From Filosporella fistucella (taxonomy: Eukaryota; Ascomycota; Leotiomycetes; Helotiales), in contig JAQJZZ010000014.1 in the NCBI GenBank assembly GCA_030077755.1, positions 2,728,001 through 2,792,000 of the forward strand: DNA of 64,000 nt. The letters run 5' to 3'. Of the stretch, positions 1 through 9,605 are shown in pieces (within the stretch, counting starts at the first letter, position 1; every line of letters starts with the position of its first letter). Position numbers and translations under genes: made by a program. The notes below the pieces were generated by a model that saw only the letters and a program-made list of their open reading frames with translations, was not told the DNA's origin and made no database searches.

Positions 1-1086
1 TTGGGAGATGGCTAGTATTCTGTCTGGGTGAACATATTCATGAACGAGAGCTGCCGTCATGTTCTTTAGGTCCACGGATATGACCATTCCACGACTATAT
101 TCTTCTCGACTGTGGAAGACATTGTTACCGTTGTTGTCGAACAGAGATATCATCGTGTAATTTTCGTGCCATCTGGCGTGGTGCTGCCATTTAAAATCTG
201 TTGCCCTTCCTTCCGACAGGTCTGTAAAATCGCTGTGTCTGCCACCCATCGCCCATAATATCTCACCAGTGCGGTCCAAGTAATATATTGTATGCATATG
301 GCGGGAAGATATCAAGTAATTTCCCAGTATATCTTTTTCGACACTATTGAGATGAAAGAAGTCGTAAGATGTCTCCTTGGTATGCGCGTCGTTACCTCTA
401 GCCTTGTAGGAATCGCTAAGAGGAACATGGTCGGATGCCGTCCATTGAAATAACAGCTTGCCCGTTTCGATATCTATTTCTTGAAATATACAGTCATTGA
501 TCCAGCAGGTGTTTTCGAAGCCCAGATTCCGGCAGTCAACTTCCTTATCTTGGTACATTGTAACAAGAGCCGTTCCATCTTCTGTTACTTCGAATTCGTG
601 CAAATCACCACCTTCAATCCCAAGTGCCGTAATGGTATATGCTGGTTCATAGGAGGAATCGAGCTGTGATCTTTTAGTAAAATAAGAAAAGATTGAAAGC
701 GCTGGACATACCATATAGTACGTGCCATTGGAATGAGGCCCGTGGCTTTTGCCAGACCAGAATGTCAAATAATCTTGTCCTTTATACTTCTGCACTTGCA
801 AATTCATTGCCTGCCCATAACGATCCTCTGACCATATCAAGTTTCCTCTTGCATCTAGTATAACTGGGCCTGGGTTAGGAACATGAACACCTCGAGGGGT
901 TATCAGAATCAAGTCGTCGTTGCTGTCACATCGGGAGCTCCATTCATCGAATTGAATCCTTGGCGTTGGCCAGCCAAGTGAGATATAATCCTCAGTCGGA
1001 TAGATACCATAAAATCCCAGGTCATACGCATTGAATGACAAGGCTCTGATAGCTGGAGGAAGGGAAAGGAGAAGGAAAAGCTTCAT
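1..1086 (-). CDS. Arylsulfotransferase-like secreted protein (3' end outside window)
   Basis: Two exons on the minus strand: 1086-712 and 663-1 (open at the window edge), separated by a 48-bp GT...AG intron at 664-711. The start ATG at 1086-1084 opens a hydrophobic signal peptide (MKLFLLLSLPPAIRALS). The visible 346 residues contain the motifs GGDLHEFEV, FFHLNSVEKD and WQHHARWHENYT, with the repeated His-bearing blades typical of the fungal ASST/Arylsulfotran_2 beta-propeller family. Members are annotated as sulfotransferases acting on aryl substrates, but the fungal proteins are mostly uncharacterised, so the reaction is uncertain. The signal peptide suggests secretion or an extracytoplasmic position. 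No stop codon lies within the window, so the gene is cut by the edge and not necessarily broken. The 980 bp upstream hold no other gene I can support. Confidence 0.72.
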   Translation of the reverse strand, partial: MKLFLLLSLPPAIRALSFNAYDLGFYGIYPTEDYISLGWPTPRIQFDEWSSRCDSNDDLILITPRGVHVPNPGPVILDARGNLIWSEDRYGQAMNLQVQKYKGQDYLTFWSGKSHGPHSNGTYYMVCPALSIFSYFTKRSQLDSSYEPAYTITALGIEGGDLHEFEVTEDGTALVTMYQDKEVDCRNLGFENTCWINDCIFQEIDIETGKLLFQWTASDHVPLSDSYKARGNDAHTKETSYDFFHLNSVEKDILGNYLISSRHMHTIYYLDRTGEILWAMGGRHSDFTDLSEGRATDFKWQHHARWHENYTMISLFDNNGNNVFHSREEYSRGMVISVDLKNMTAALVHEYVHPDRILAISQ

Positions 1087-2067
1087 TTTGATAGCTGTTG
1101 AGAAAGCTGAACACCATTCAAGGAATCAGGAAGTGGTAGAGAAAGGTATACAAACGACATCGTGAACAAGATGATAATTCCAATCTTGAAAGTGGCAGTG
1201 CAATGCCAAGTCTTGATATCAATAAAGCTGGAGATTTTGTTCTGGGCAATGCTCTCTTAACACCGATATGGTTACTCAATGGGGAAAGAAATGACGCGTA
1301 CGAAGCATCATCAGCAGAATGCATCAAAAGTGGGGTTGATATTGGCGTTAAATCGTATTCGCATGCAATCCGATTCGCTGATCGGAGGTTGCTCGCACCG
1401 ATTTTCAGCCCCTTATCTTGACCGTATATATTTTCATTGTACTTCGGTGCCGAACTGCATAGCTACAAGTATCTGTTCAATTCTGTCATAGGATTCCCAT
1501 ACGTAACAACTCCTCGGCTTCGAAGAATTTTGGACCTATCAAGAGCATCCTAGCCTCAGTAGCATCAACTGGTAGGTTTTTCGCAGTTGATCACGGGATG
1601 AAAGCAAATATATCTGTATACAAGTTTCAGAGCATTGTTGGATTTGGCAGGATATCTTTAAGGGTACAAGATCTGTGCATATTTAGATAGACGGGCAATG
1701 GACTCAGGCGAGGCAACAACTTTGAAATTCGTTCGTGCATTGTGAAAAAGTGCACAGGGGAAATCAATCAATATTGTCAAAGTAGGGAACGACACTCAAA
1801 CGGCAAGTCGGCGGCTGATTTCGCGATGCTGTGCTGTGTTCAAGGATGGATCTACGCTGCTGCGTGGTTTTGATTGGATTCAGAAGCATCAGATAGTTTT
1901 CGAAATTTTGACTTGGATTGAAGAGTCACTCTACAGATCTAACAACATCTTTATGGTTTCGTCATACAAAGGTTATTTCTCTCCTTGCAATGCGAAATAT
2001 CTTCAATTGTTTCTGAAATGGTAGAGGGGAACTTTACTCTCTCTGTCTGTTTATCCCTTGCAAATCC
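1087..2067. other. Intergenic, no gene recognised
   Basis: About 980 bp between the arylsulfotransferase-like gene and a weak ORF at 2068. Only short overlapping ORFs of 60-72 codons occur on both strands, none with a domain or coding bias I can recognise. It presumably includes the promoter of the minus-strand gene. Confidence 0.5.
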
Positions 2068-2598
2068 ATGCAGAAGAGGAGGCGAGAATTCTTTGTGACT
2101 CCGAAGACCGAGGTTAGGAACCTCTTCCTTCGGGCTATCTCAAAGTCAACCTTTCCTCCCAAGACCCAGGACACATTTCGTCAAAAGCTGCCCAAACAAT
2201 ATGACCCCCAAACGCCCCAACAAAACGCGATCCTCTTCTTGGATCATCACATAGCACATTTCACCGCTCAAACCGATGCCATCAAGAACGAAAGCACAGC
2301 CTTCATATTGCTGGCGATAGCAGAGCTGAAGCCAAAAAATTCCATTGCTGAAGCCGAGATGAGAAGAGTTCAAGATCGCGAAGACATACTTGCTGCAGCC
2401 TAAATCGAGTCGCTGAAAGCTGAAGCGCGAGTCATGGCCGAGAAGTGTGTTGCCGATATCAACTTGGAAGGACAGCATTGTGTGGATAGCATGGTAGAGA
2501 GCGCGAAAAGGAGTGAGATAGAACCGGATAGGGCAGATAAGGAGAAGAGATGCGATAATAGAGATTCATCGTGCTCTCACGCTGCTCGGACAGAATAG
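2068..2598 (+). pseudogene. Charged, coiled-coil-like ORF interrupted by one in-frame TAA
   Basis: An ATG at 2068 opens 111 codons ending in TAA at 2401-2403. The same frame then continues for 64 more codons rich in Glu, Lys and Ala to TAG at 2596-2598 (for example IESLKAEARVMAEKC straight after the stop). The composition on both sides of the TAA is alike: polar, charged and helix-prone. I do not recognise a family. Either this is a decayed gene with a single nonsense change, or a short real protein plus chance continuation. No signal peptide or membrane segment is visible. Confidence 0.3.
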
Positions 2599-3331
2599 AT
2601 TGGATTGGGAGAGTAAGGCAATGATCGAAAGGAGGAAGTGATGAGCGTAAGTAGATCGAGAAGAATGGATCCTTGACTTCCATGAAGGCAGTATTTGCTT
2701 GATATTCATGATAACGTGGTGCGAGAGGATGATTTCCATGATACTAAAGGATCTATTTGAATTGTATAATTCAAGAGCAAAAATATATTAACTGAGAGAT
2801 CTGTCGATATTCCATCTTTCGCTTGTAAATCATTTTGGTACTCCAGAACGAGGTAAAGAAGCTTAATGATATGATTCTAATTTGCCACTGGCTTGTCACA
2901 GTAGCAGCCTCGTCGAATTCTCCCAATCGACACTATACTTAATGGCGCTGAAAAATGTGAGTCCCTCACAGTACACTTGCATCTCTTGCCCGCAATTCCA
3001 GCTCCGATAAGGTGGCAAAAATTTATGTCGGATGAATTCTGTTCTACTCTTTCCTGAGATTCGAAACGCGTTTAAAAATGATGGTAAGAAGCGCAGTCCG
3101 TGGAGATAATGTGTAATAATTGAATAACTGGAAGAAGGCTCTAGCTCGTCGCAAGAAAATTCACACCGTACTCCCAAGCACTGGCTGGTTTCGGGATACA
3201 ACACTGTTGGTTTGAAGTAATTATTGAGACACAAATATACCATATCAGCGCAGAATCTGATTATTATGATCTCTAGAATACACGCGCCACGAAACGAAGC
3301 AAGCATGTTCTAGCCACTCCAGCCTCATGCT
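2599..3331. other. Intergenic, no gene recognised
   Basis: About 730 bp between the charged ORF and the 3' end of RPT2. A 136-codon minus-strand ORF (3306-2896) has irregular composition and no motif, and lies just downstream of RPT2; it may overlap its 3' UTR. I treat it as a chance ORF. Confidence 0.45.
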
Positions 3332-4881
3332 CTACAAATACAAGCCCTCCGGCTCACCCTCACTCTTCGTCTTCAATACACGCTCCCTCGCAGCTCTGAA
3401 ATCAGCCATTTGAACACGCATTCTCCGCTCTCTTAAAGCCATCAGACCAGCTTCGGAGCATATGGCTTTGATGTCAGCACCAGAAAGATCATCCTTTTGG
3501 TTGATGAATTCTTCCAAATCCACGTCTTCATTCAATGACATCTTCGATGTATGAAGAGTGAAGATCTTGCGCTTCGTGACTTGATCTGGATTTTCGAAGA
3601 GAATCTTTCGGTCGATACGACCTGGACGGATGAGGGCAGGGTCAAGAGTGTCAATCTTGTTCGTGGCCATGATAACCTTTACATCTCCCCGATCATCGAA
3701 ACCATCCAGTTGGTTGAGAAGCTCCAACATTGTTCTTTGGACTTCGCGTTCTCCTCCAGATGTAGACTCGTATCGCTTTGTACCAATAGCATCGATTTCG
3801 TCAATGAATACAATTGAAGGGGCGTTTTCAGCAGCCACCTGAATAAGTTAGAACTGTCAAAGAAAGTCATCATGATTTGCTTACCTGGAAAAGCTGTCTG
3901 ACCAGCCGTGGCCCATCTCCCAAATACTTTTGAATCAACTCGCTACCAACAATACGCAAGAATGTCGCACTTGTTTGATTCGCAACTGCCTTCGCCAGGA
4001 GAGTCTTTCCAGTACCCGGGGCACCATACAGAATAACACCCTTTGGTGGCTTAATTCCCATCTCCTCGTACAGTTCAGGGTGCAAGAGCGGTAATTCCAC
4101 AGACTCTCGAACCTCTTGAATCTGCGTTTCCAGACCTCCAATATCTGCATACGACTCCGTAGGCGCCTTGTCGAGTTTCATGACCGAGACGAGAGGATCA
4201 GCATCATCAGTGAGAACGCCAACGATGGATACAGATTTGTGATGAAGGAGGACACTAGCGCCAGGCTCCAACAGATCTTTATCCACGAATGACATGATTG
4301 AGACATAGTATTCAGGACCGGTGGTACTGGAAACGATAGCGTGGTCGTCGTCAATCATCTCCTCCAGCGTGCCTACACCCATTGGGCTCCCTCTCATATC
4401 ATCAACTCTTCCTCGTTCATCCGCATTTCTATCTGCAGCATCGGCATCACCACCTGCGGTGACAGGGGCGCCACCCTCTTTCGCAGCTTTGGCCTTCCTT
4501 AAACGCTCCTGGTTCTCGACATATTCTTCTTCTAGCAGCAGATGATCGTGAATTCGTTGCATTCGAAGGTATCTCAGCTTGCATCGAGATGTAGGGTAGA
4601 CAGCAGGTAGTTTTGCAGAGGCATTTGGCCCAGCAGCCTTGCGCTTCTTTCGGCCGATTCTAGTTGTTGGTCTTGGAGGTGGTTCATACTTGGGCTTGTC
4701 CTTCTGTTGACAAGTAATCAGTTTAAATCCACAAGGCAATTACCTCGTCAGAGTTTACCTTTTTATCTTTCTCGTCTTTGTTGTCACCTCCTTGGCCAGC
4801 TCCACCGAGCCCAGACTGCTGATTACCCTGTGATTGATGTCAATATTGCCTCTGGGTATGTTTGAATTAGAGCTTTACCAT
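3332..4881 (-). CDS. RPT2: 26S proteasome regulatory ATPase subunit Rpt2 (S4/PSMC1)
   Basis: AAA+ ATPase of the 19S base, which unfolds substrates and opens the 20S gate. Four exons: 4881-4879 (only the ATG), 4827-4759, 4703-3885 and 3838-3332, with introns of 51, 55 and 46 bp; the spliced CDS is 1398 nt, 465 residues, normal for the family. The N-terminus [10 protein letters not shown] carries Gly2 and Ser6, matching the N-myristoylation signal known for Rpt2. Further on are an OB-fold region ([18 protein letters not shown]), Walker A GAPGTGKT, Walker [10 protein letters not shown], the second region of homology ([15 protein letters not shown]) and a C-terminal EGLYL, matching the HbYX-like tail of Rpt2. 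The Ala in Walker A is also normal for yeast Rpt2. It is divergent from the UBC1 gene across a 730-bp shared promoter. Identification is near certain; only the tiny first exon depends on splice prediction. Confidence 0.96.
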
Positions 4882-5611
4882 TTGACCTGCAGCGTTCGGC
4901 CGTGGATCTGGGAGAAATATGAAGATAAAACGACTTCTCGAGGTGGTTCGTCGATGAGAAGAGGCGTATGAAGTTGGGATTTGTTTGCTGAGACAGCTTT
5001 GGCAGCTCGACGAGTTTCCAGGCGACCAGGGACGCGAATGGGCGAGGTGGCGCTAGCAAGCCTAAGTCCTCAGGCCTCTACAAACTATTCAGGCATTCAC
5101 TATTATCGCCCGCGAGCGGGACCCTGGACTCCAGCTCGTTCGAGTTTCGACATTGCACTGCAGCCTTGACAACTTTTGTTACTGGTACCACGTAAGAAGG
5201 CCTCGTGAGAACAAAAAGCTTCGTGGGTTCCACTTTCACCAAGTGACAGATGATTCAGCGTGAATCGCCTCATTTCCCTCGACATCTCTTCTTCGAAACT
5301 GCCCTCGAAACGCCGAGTACCCCGCCATACTCTTGATAGCTTGACGCACAGCTCAGGTAAGGCTTCCTTGTGAACGCCCTGCCAGGACTCCTCACCATAC
5401 TCTTCCATCTATCATAAACTGTCAACTTGGAGTATTAATCCGTTCCTGAATCCTTAGGTCTTCCCTGGAGCTCAGTGAATCACGAAAACGTGCTCAACCG
5501 CTTCTTCCTCATCCTTCAGATCACTTTTTGTCTTTAACCTCCTTCTCAGCCTACCGCAGGCATCCCTTCATCACAACGAACCTTATTCGGTATTTTCCTA
5601 AGTTTTGAACC
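4882..5611. promoter_or_regulatory. Bidirectional promoter between RPT2 and UBC1
   Basis: 730 bp separate the two divergent start codons. A GGTGGCG at 5046-5052 resembles the core of the yeast proteasome-associated control element (GGTGGCAAA, bound by Rpn4), but it is not an exact match. Pyrimidine-rich tracts precede the UBC1 start (about 5500-5600). A 101-codon minus-strand ORF (5408-5103) sits inside; I regard it as a chance ORF. Confidence 0.5.
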
Positions 5612-6456
5612 ATGGCATCCAACCGAATCCGCAGAATAGCGAAGGAGTTGGCCGATATACAAGGTGATACAGAATCTAAGATCTTCGCAGAGGCAGCAGA
5701 TGGAGGATCTGATCTCTCACACCTACACGCATCCTTTCCCGGACCTCCAGATACCCCCTACGAGGGAGGAACATATGTTGTGGATATCAAGATCCCCAAT
5801 GAATACCCATTCCGGCCACCTCAGATGAAGTTCAAGACGAAGCTATGGCATCCGAATGTCAGCAGTCAGACAGTGAGTGCAGACTGTTACATGGTTCCTT
5901 CATTTCTAATTCTTAACAGGGCGCCATCTGCCTCGACACCCTGGGAACTGCATGGTCACCCGTTCTTACCATCAAATCGGCACTTCTTTCCCTCCAGTCA
6001 CTTCTTAGCACACCCGAGCCGAAAGATCCTCAAGATGCAGAGGTAGCCAGCATGCTTATGAAAAACCCGGAACAATTCCAACGTGTAGCTCGAGAGTGGG
6101 CTTTGCTTCATGCTGGGGCTCCCAAGGTCACAAATTGGGAGACAAACATGGCACAGAGACCTTCGTCATCCTCGGCCAAGCCGAAGTCGCAAAAAGCATT
6201 GTCCATTGAAGAACAAAAAAGACAAGAAATGTTGAGGTACGTCTCATTCTTGGTTTTACACGCAAAGCTAACTTAGTTCAGATACCAGGGCTATAATAAG
6301 CAACTGATCGATCGATTTGTAGACATGGGTTTCGACCTCGATCGCGTTGTAGAGGCCTTCAATTTCGTCAACATCGATCGGAATAACGGAGAAGACTATG
6401 AACTTGAAGAAGCATACATGGGAGACATCACTGCAAGGCTCTTAGGAGAGCCTTGA
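5612..6456 (+). CDS. UBC1: Ubiquitin-conjugating enzyme E2 with C-terminal UBA domain (Ubc1/UBE2K type)
   Basis: Three exons: 5612-5872, 5920-6236 and 6282-6456, with introns of 47 and 45 bp; 753 nt, 250 residues. The UBC fold covers roughly residues 1-150: [14 protein letters not shown], the HPN motif in LWHPNV, and the active-site Cys91 in GAICLDTLG, which only appears after the first intron is removed. A Ser/Lys-rich linker leads to a UBA-type three-helix region from about residue 198 ([19 protein letters not shown], with the MGF loop). This architecture is that of yeast Ubc1 and human E2-25K, which build Lys48-linked chains. The neighbour in the opposite direction is a proteasome subunit, consistent with co-expression. 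Confidence 0.95.
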
Positions 6457-6906
6457 TAAATTCATTAAGGTGGCATGGCGCAGGCTTCGAGAGGAGCCAT
6501 ATTTACGATATATTGGACGGTATGCATGGTATTCGGAGTTTGTGTGAGATAAATGGGGTTGGCTGACATTCTTGTTCGGGTAAACATCAGTCAGGGGGCG
6601 TCTGGCATGGTGTCAATAGGATTAGCGACGGAATCTTGCAAATGCATATCAACATAAAGTAGCCTTATTGCCATCTAGTCCATGAACTTCTTATGGAACA
6701 TCCCCAACTCTTTATTATAGGAGGTTTTGTTGCACGGAATTTTGTGACGCGGAAACATGGTGTGAAACTTCTCCATAAGCATATATGGCTTGGGATATAA
6801 GTCACAGTGAACAGATGCTATATCGTCGTAAAGCAACGCATTCATTTTACTTTTGGTAAAGTCAATGCTATCTAGAATATATTTCAAATTAAGAAAATGA
6901 GCTGAT
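6457..6906. other. Intergenic, no gene recognised
   Basis: 450 bp downstream of UBC1. A 70-codon minus-strand ORF (6887-6675) has no recognisable motif and is probably chance. Confidence 0.4.
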
Positions 6907-7407
6907 CTAACCAGGGCATTTCATAGTAACAACCACATGAAAATATGGCAGCCAAACTTTCAAATGACTAACCTTGGTAAGTTTGACTGGTGTTCCAGGG
7001 CTTGGTTCAACTAGTCTTGCACAAGATGATTTGGTGCTACCGGTATTGGACTCTGTTGCACCGGTTAGCCAAAGTAAAACGATAAGACAAAGACCGATCA
7101 ACAACTCAATGGAAAGAGTAAGGATCTTACGAGACTGCAGGTGGTGTTGAGATAATATCTGTGGCAATGCTGATAGACGGAACGAAGGAAGGGAGATATT
7201 GATGAAGGTTCCAATATCGAATCGAGAGCGAGTGAATCCGGCTGTGGTAAACTTGAAAGTTGAGCATGGGTCAGAGATGCCGGAGTGCGGGCCACAAGTT
7301 GATGGTAAAGGAAGAGAAAGATTGTGGAGGAGAAGGGGGTTTAAATAGTTTTCGAGGAAGGGAGGGGAAGGGGGGGGGGGGGGGGGGGGGCTTGCCAATA
7401 TATTCAC
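6907..7407 (-). CDS. Hypothetical protein ORF with Pro run and one hydrophobic segment
   Basis: A 166-codon minus-strand ORF. Its start region encodes a run of prolines produced by the 21-base poly-G tract on the plus strand. A hydrophobic stretch (ILTLSIELLIGLCLIVLLWL) could be a transmembrane helix. However, that same stretch lies within a good candidate intron: GTAAGA at about 7130, a GGCTAACC branch-like site and a CAACAG acceptor. A second donor-like GTTAGT follows about 75 bp later. The gene model is therefore unclear, and the hydrophobic segment may not be translated. I do not recognise a family. It may be a small lineage-specific gene with introns or a chance ORF. Confidence 0.25.
   Translation of the reverse strand: MNILASPPPPPPPSPPFLENYLNPLLLHNLSLPLPSTCGPHSGISDPCSTFKFTTAGFTRSRFDIGTFINISLPSFRLSALPQILSQHHLQSRKILTLSIELLIGLCLIVLLWLTGATESNTGSTKSSCARLVEPSPGTPVKLTKVSHLKVWLPYFHVVVTMKCPG
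7370..7390. repeat. Poly-G homopolymer tract (21 G on plus strand)
   Basis: An uninterrupted run of G from 7370 to 7390, preceded by other G-rich sequence from about 7330. Such runs are length-variable, prone to sequencing error and able to form G-quadruplex. It falls at the start of the hypothetical minus-strand ORF. Confidence 0.9.
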
Positions 7408-8822
7408 CTTGTGCTATGGAAAGATGACCTCACTTTTTGCTGAGATTATTGCACCTGGCAAGGCAGAGACATTCTATAGGTTATCAAGTGTCTAGACTAT
7501 AGAATTAATACAGCGTGCAAAATGTACGACAACATGAAAGCAGGACTGCACCTGTCAAGGTACAGATATTCAAGAGGTTTCAAAATCTGGACAATAGGTA
7601 TAGTATAGAATGCACATTGTACGAGCCTCGAACGTAGTATTGCAGAATATTAGAGTATTGTCCATTTTGTACATACATGTATAATTATTTGCCGGCTTCA
7701 AAACTTTAAAAAAAAAAGGGGGGATGGCAATATAGTACCGTTAGATAATATATGTACGTTGCGAATCCAATCAACTATTATTTATTAGTTTAAATGCAAG
7801 CGTAAAGTATAACGAAATCTTCTTACTCTCATATAAATATTCTATTTATCTACAATCCTAATATATAAGCACTTATTCTCGTGAACAATTAAATTTCTGT
7901 TCTTTTTGAACGCGGGCTGCTATATAAAAGTTGGCTTATACTGGCGGACATCGGTGAGATCATAGATCTCGTCTGCAGGTCATCTGATTCATAGAGATGG
8001 CATTTCTATCCATCTTCTGTGAGCGATGGAGCATGAGTCTGATGCGTGAATGCGAGGCCCGCCTAAGGAGGGCATCCAAAGCTGTATATCTATTTGGAGA
8101 AGTTGAAATTTTGGTCGCATATCGCAACTAGAGCCTCCCTTGTCTTGGACATTTCCATTCCCTGGAACCCTTCCCTTCCATTGGAGTCTTCCCTTCCATT
8201 GAGTCCTTTTCTTCTACTAGAGACCTCCATGTTAACTAAATTCGGGTCCAAATAACGCCTCTCGTTAATCAAGGTGCCTTTGATACTAATATTTAGTATT
8301 ATTTAGTATTATTTAGTATTATTTAGTATTATTTAGTATTATTGAAGTCTATACCTATTAGCTTGTTAAATAGGAATAACAGGTATACTATTAAGCGTAT
8401 AAAAGCACAATAATATAGAGTAATGTTCAATATCTACTACTTATTTAAATTTGAAACTTTTACTATTAATGCCCGTAGAAATATCTCTAAGTAAGTTGTT
8501 TCTTCACCATCTTCTGCTAGATTTGATATTTATTTCTCGGCGTACTCAATATAATTTGAGGGTAAAGTGTTCATAATGAGCCAGTTTCGTCACAAGACTG
8601 AAAATGGGCAGGCAAAAATATATCTTCATCTTGCGTTAAATCAAATGTGCAAAGTAGAGCCCAAGTTCTCTTTAGATGGCTAGGTAGTCATTCTTCTATA
8701 TCTATGCTTTCCTTCATCACATGACATTGAGCATCACTTACCTCTCCTTTGAGAATATCATGATTCTACCTGAAACCTATCCGAATCACTACTGCTCTTT
8801 GTCTCATTGATCGACTTGACTT
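7408..8822. other. AT-rich intergenic region
   Basis: 1.4 kb without a supportable gene. It holds a 5-copy decamer repeat at 8291-8340 and, at about 8160-8210, two copies of a CTTCCCTTCCATTG-containing unit. It includes the promoter of the plus-strand gene at 8931. Confidence 0.5.
8291..8340. repeat. Tandem repeat, five exact copies of ATTTAGTATT
   Basis: Five perfect 10-bp units in a row, flanked by partial copies (TAAT before, ATT after). A minisatellite in AT-rich intergenic DNA. Confidence 0.95.
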
Positions 8823-9605
8823 ATGTCTCGTAAGTTTCTTTGTTTCAAAAACACAAAGAAAGACTTGAATTTGAGTCTAAGTAAATTTCTTCTTTGGACA
8901 ATCCCCCATTATACCTCTTCCGAAAAAAATATGTCGCCCAAGGAGAAGCAACAGAATGGAGTTGTTAAGAAGGCAGGTGGTACATTTAGACTTGTCTCTT
9001 CGTCAGACGCTGCTAGTATTACAGCTGGAACAATTATGTTCTTACCATCAAGAGATGCCATTCCACATGGAGTGTTTACAGATCCTTCAATGAATGAGGG
9101 TGCATTAAATCATCCAGTGGTAGTGGTATCCTGTCCTCCCTCTCTTGATATGAGACACGATTCAAGAGTAGAGATTGCAATCGTGAGTATTTTTCATCCC
9201 TTGCGTCCCACTACTTATAAACAGCAGATGACATCTTTCCATGGGACTACAATAAAGAGACACCTCGCAGCAAAAGGAACCAAGATCAGCAAAGGTACTG
9301 AAGCAGCCCGGTATTCTGGCTACCTCCGAGTCGTGACAGCTTCTAAACCTTTCGCCAAAGATGCGTTGAAACTAAAGGGTGGGAAAGGGATGAAGAGAGA
9401 TTGCAGTTATATCAACATTAAGCAGACATATCAGGTTGAAGCGAGGTCTCTAGCATTGTATGGCAGCAAAACGGACGAAGTGGATACGTACAGGCTGACA
9501 GCACATGCTCTGAGGAAAGTTTCTGAGGCTGTTGACAAAAGTAGGAAGAAGGCTAGCAAGCGTGTAAAGCTCGAGGCACAAAGTTTAGAAAGCACGAGAA
9601 AATAA
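8823..9605 (+). CDS. Uncharacterised fungal protein with possible SH3-like (PemK/MazF-like) beta-barrel
   Basis: The frame is open from an ATG at 8823, but the ATG at 8931 (MSPKEKQQNG) is the more likely start: the 8823 ATG is followed at once by GTAAGT, a perfect donor. An in-frame intron is likely at 9183-9227 (GTGAGT...CAG, 45 bp), giving VEIAIMTSFHG across the junction, about 209 residues from the 8931 start. Strand-like segments in order are AGTIMFLPSRD, NHPVVVVS, VEIAIMTSF and SYINIKQTYQV, then a basic tail (KKASKRVKLE). The order G-x-I...HPVVVxS...TSF loosely resembles the PemK/MazF fold of small RNases and related fungal proteins. That is a weak pattern match, not an identification; catalytic residues cannot be assigned. 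It stands alone, with no antitoxin-like partner beside it. Confidence 0.6.
   Translation: MSRKFLCFKNTKKDLNLSLSKFLLWTIPHYTSSEKNMSPKEKQQNGVVKKAGGTFRLVSSSDAASITAGTIMFLPSRDAIPHGVFTDPSMNEGALNHPVVVVSCPPSLDMRHDSRVEIAIVSIFHPLRPTTYKQQMTSFHGTTIKRHLAAKGTKISKGTEAARYSGYLRVVTASKPFAKDALKLKGGKGMKRDCSYINIKQTYQVEARSLALYGSKTDEVDTYRLTAHALRKVSEAVDKSRKKASKRVKLEAQSLESTRK

Noticed and set aside
2896..3306. 136-codon minus-strand ORF after RPT2
   Set aside because: Irregular composition and no family signal; probably partly RPT2 3' UTR.
5103..5408. 101-codon minus-strand ORF between RPT2 and UBC1
   Set aside because: It lies entirely in the shared promoter/5' UTR space, has no motif, and its composition is that of noncoding DNA.
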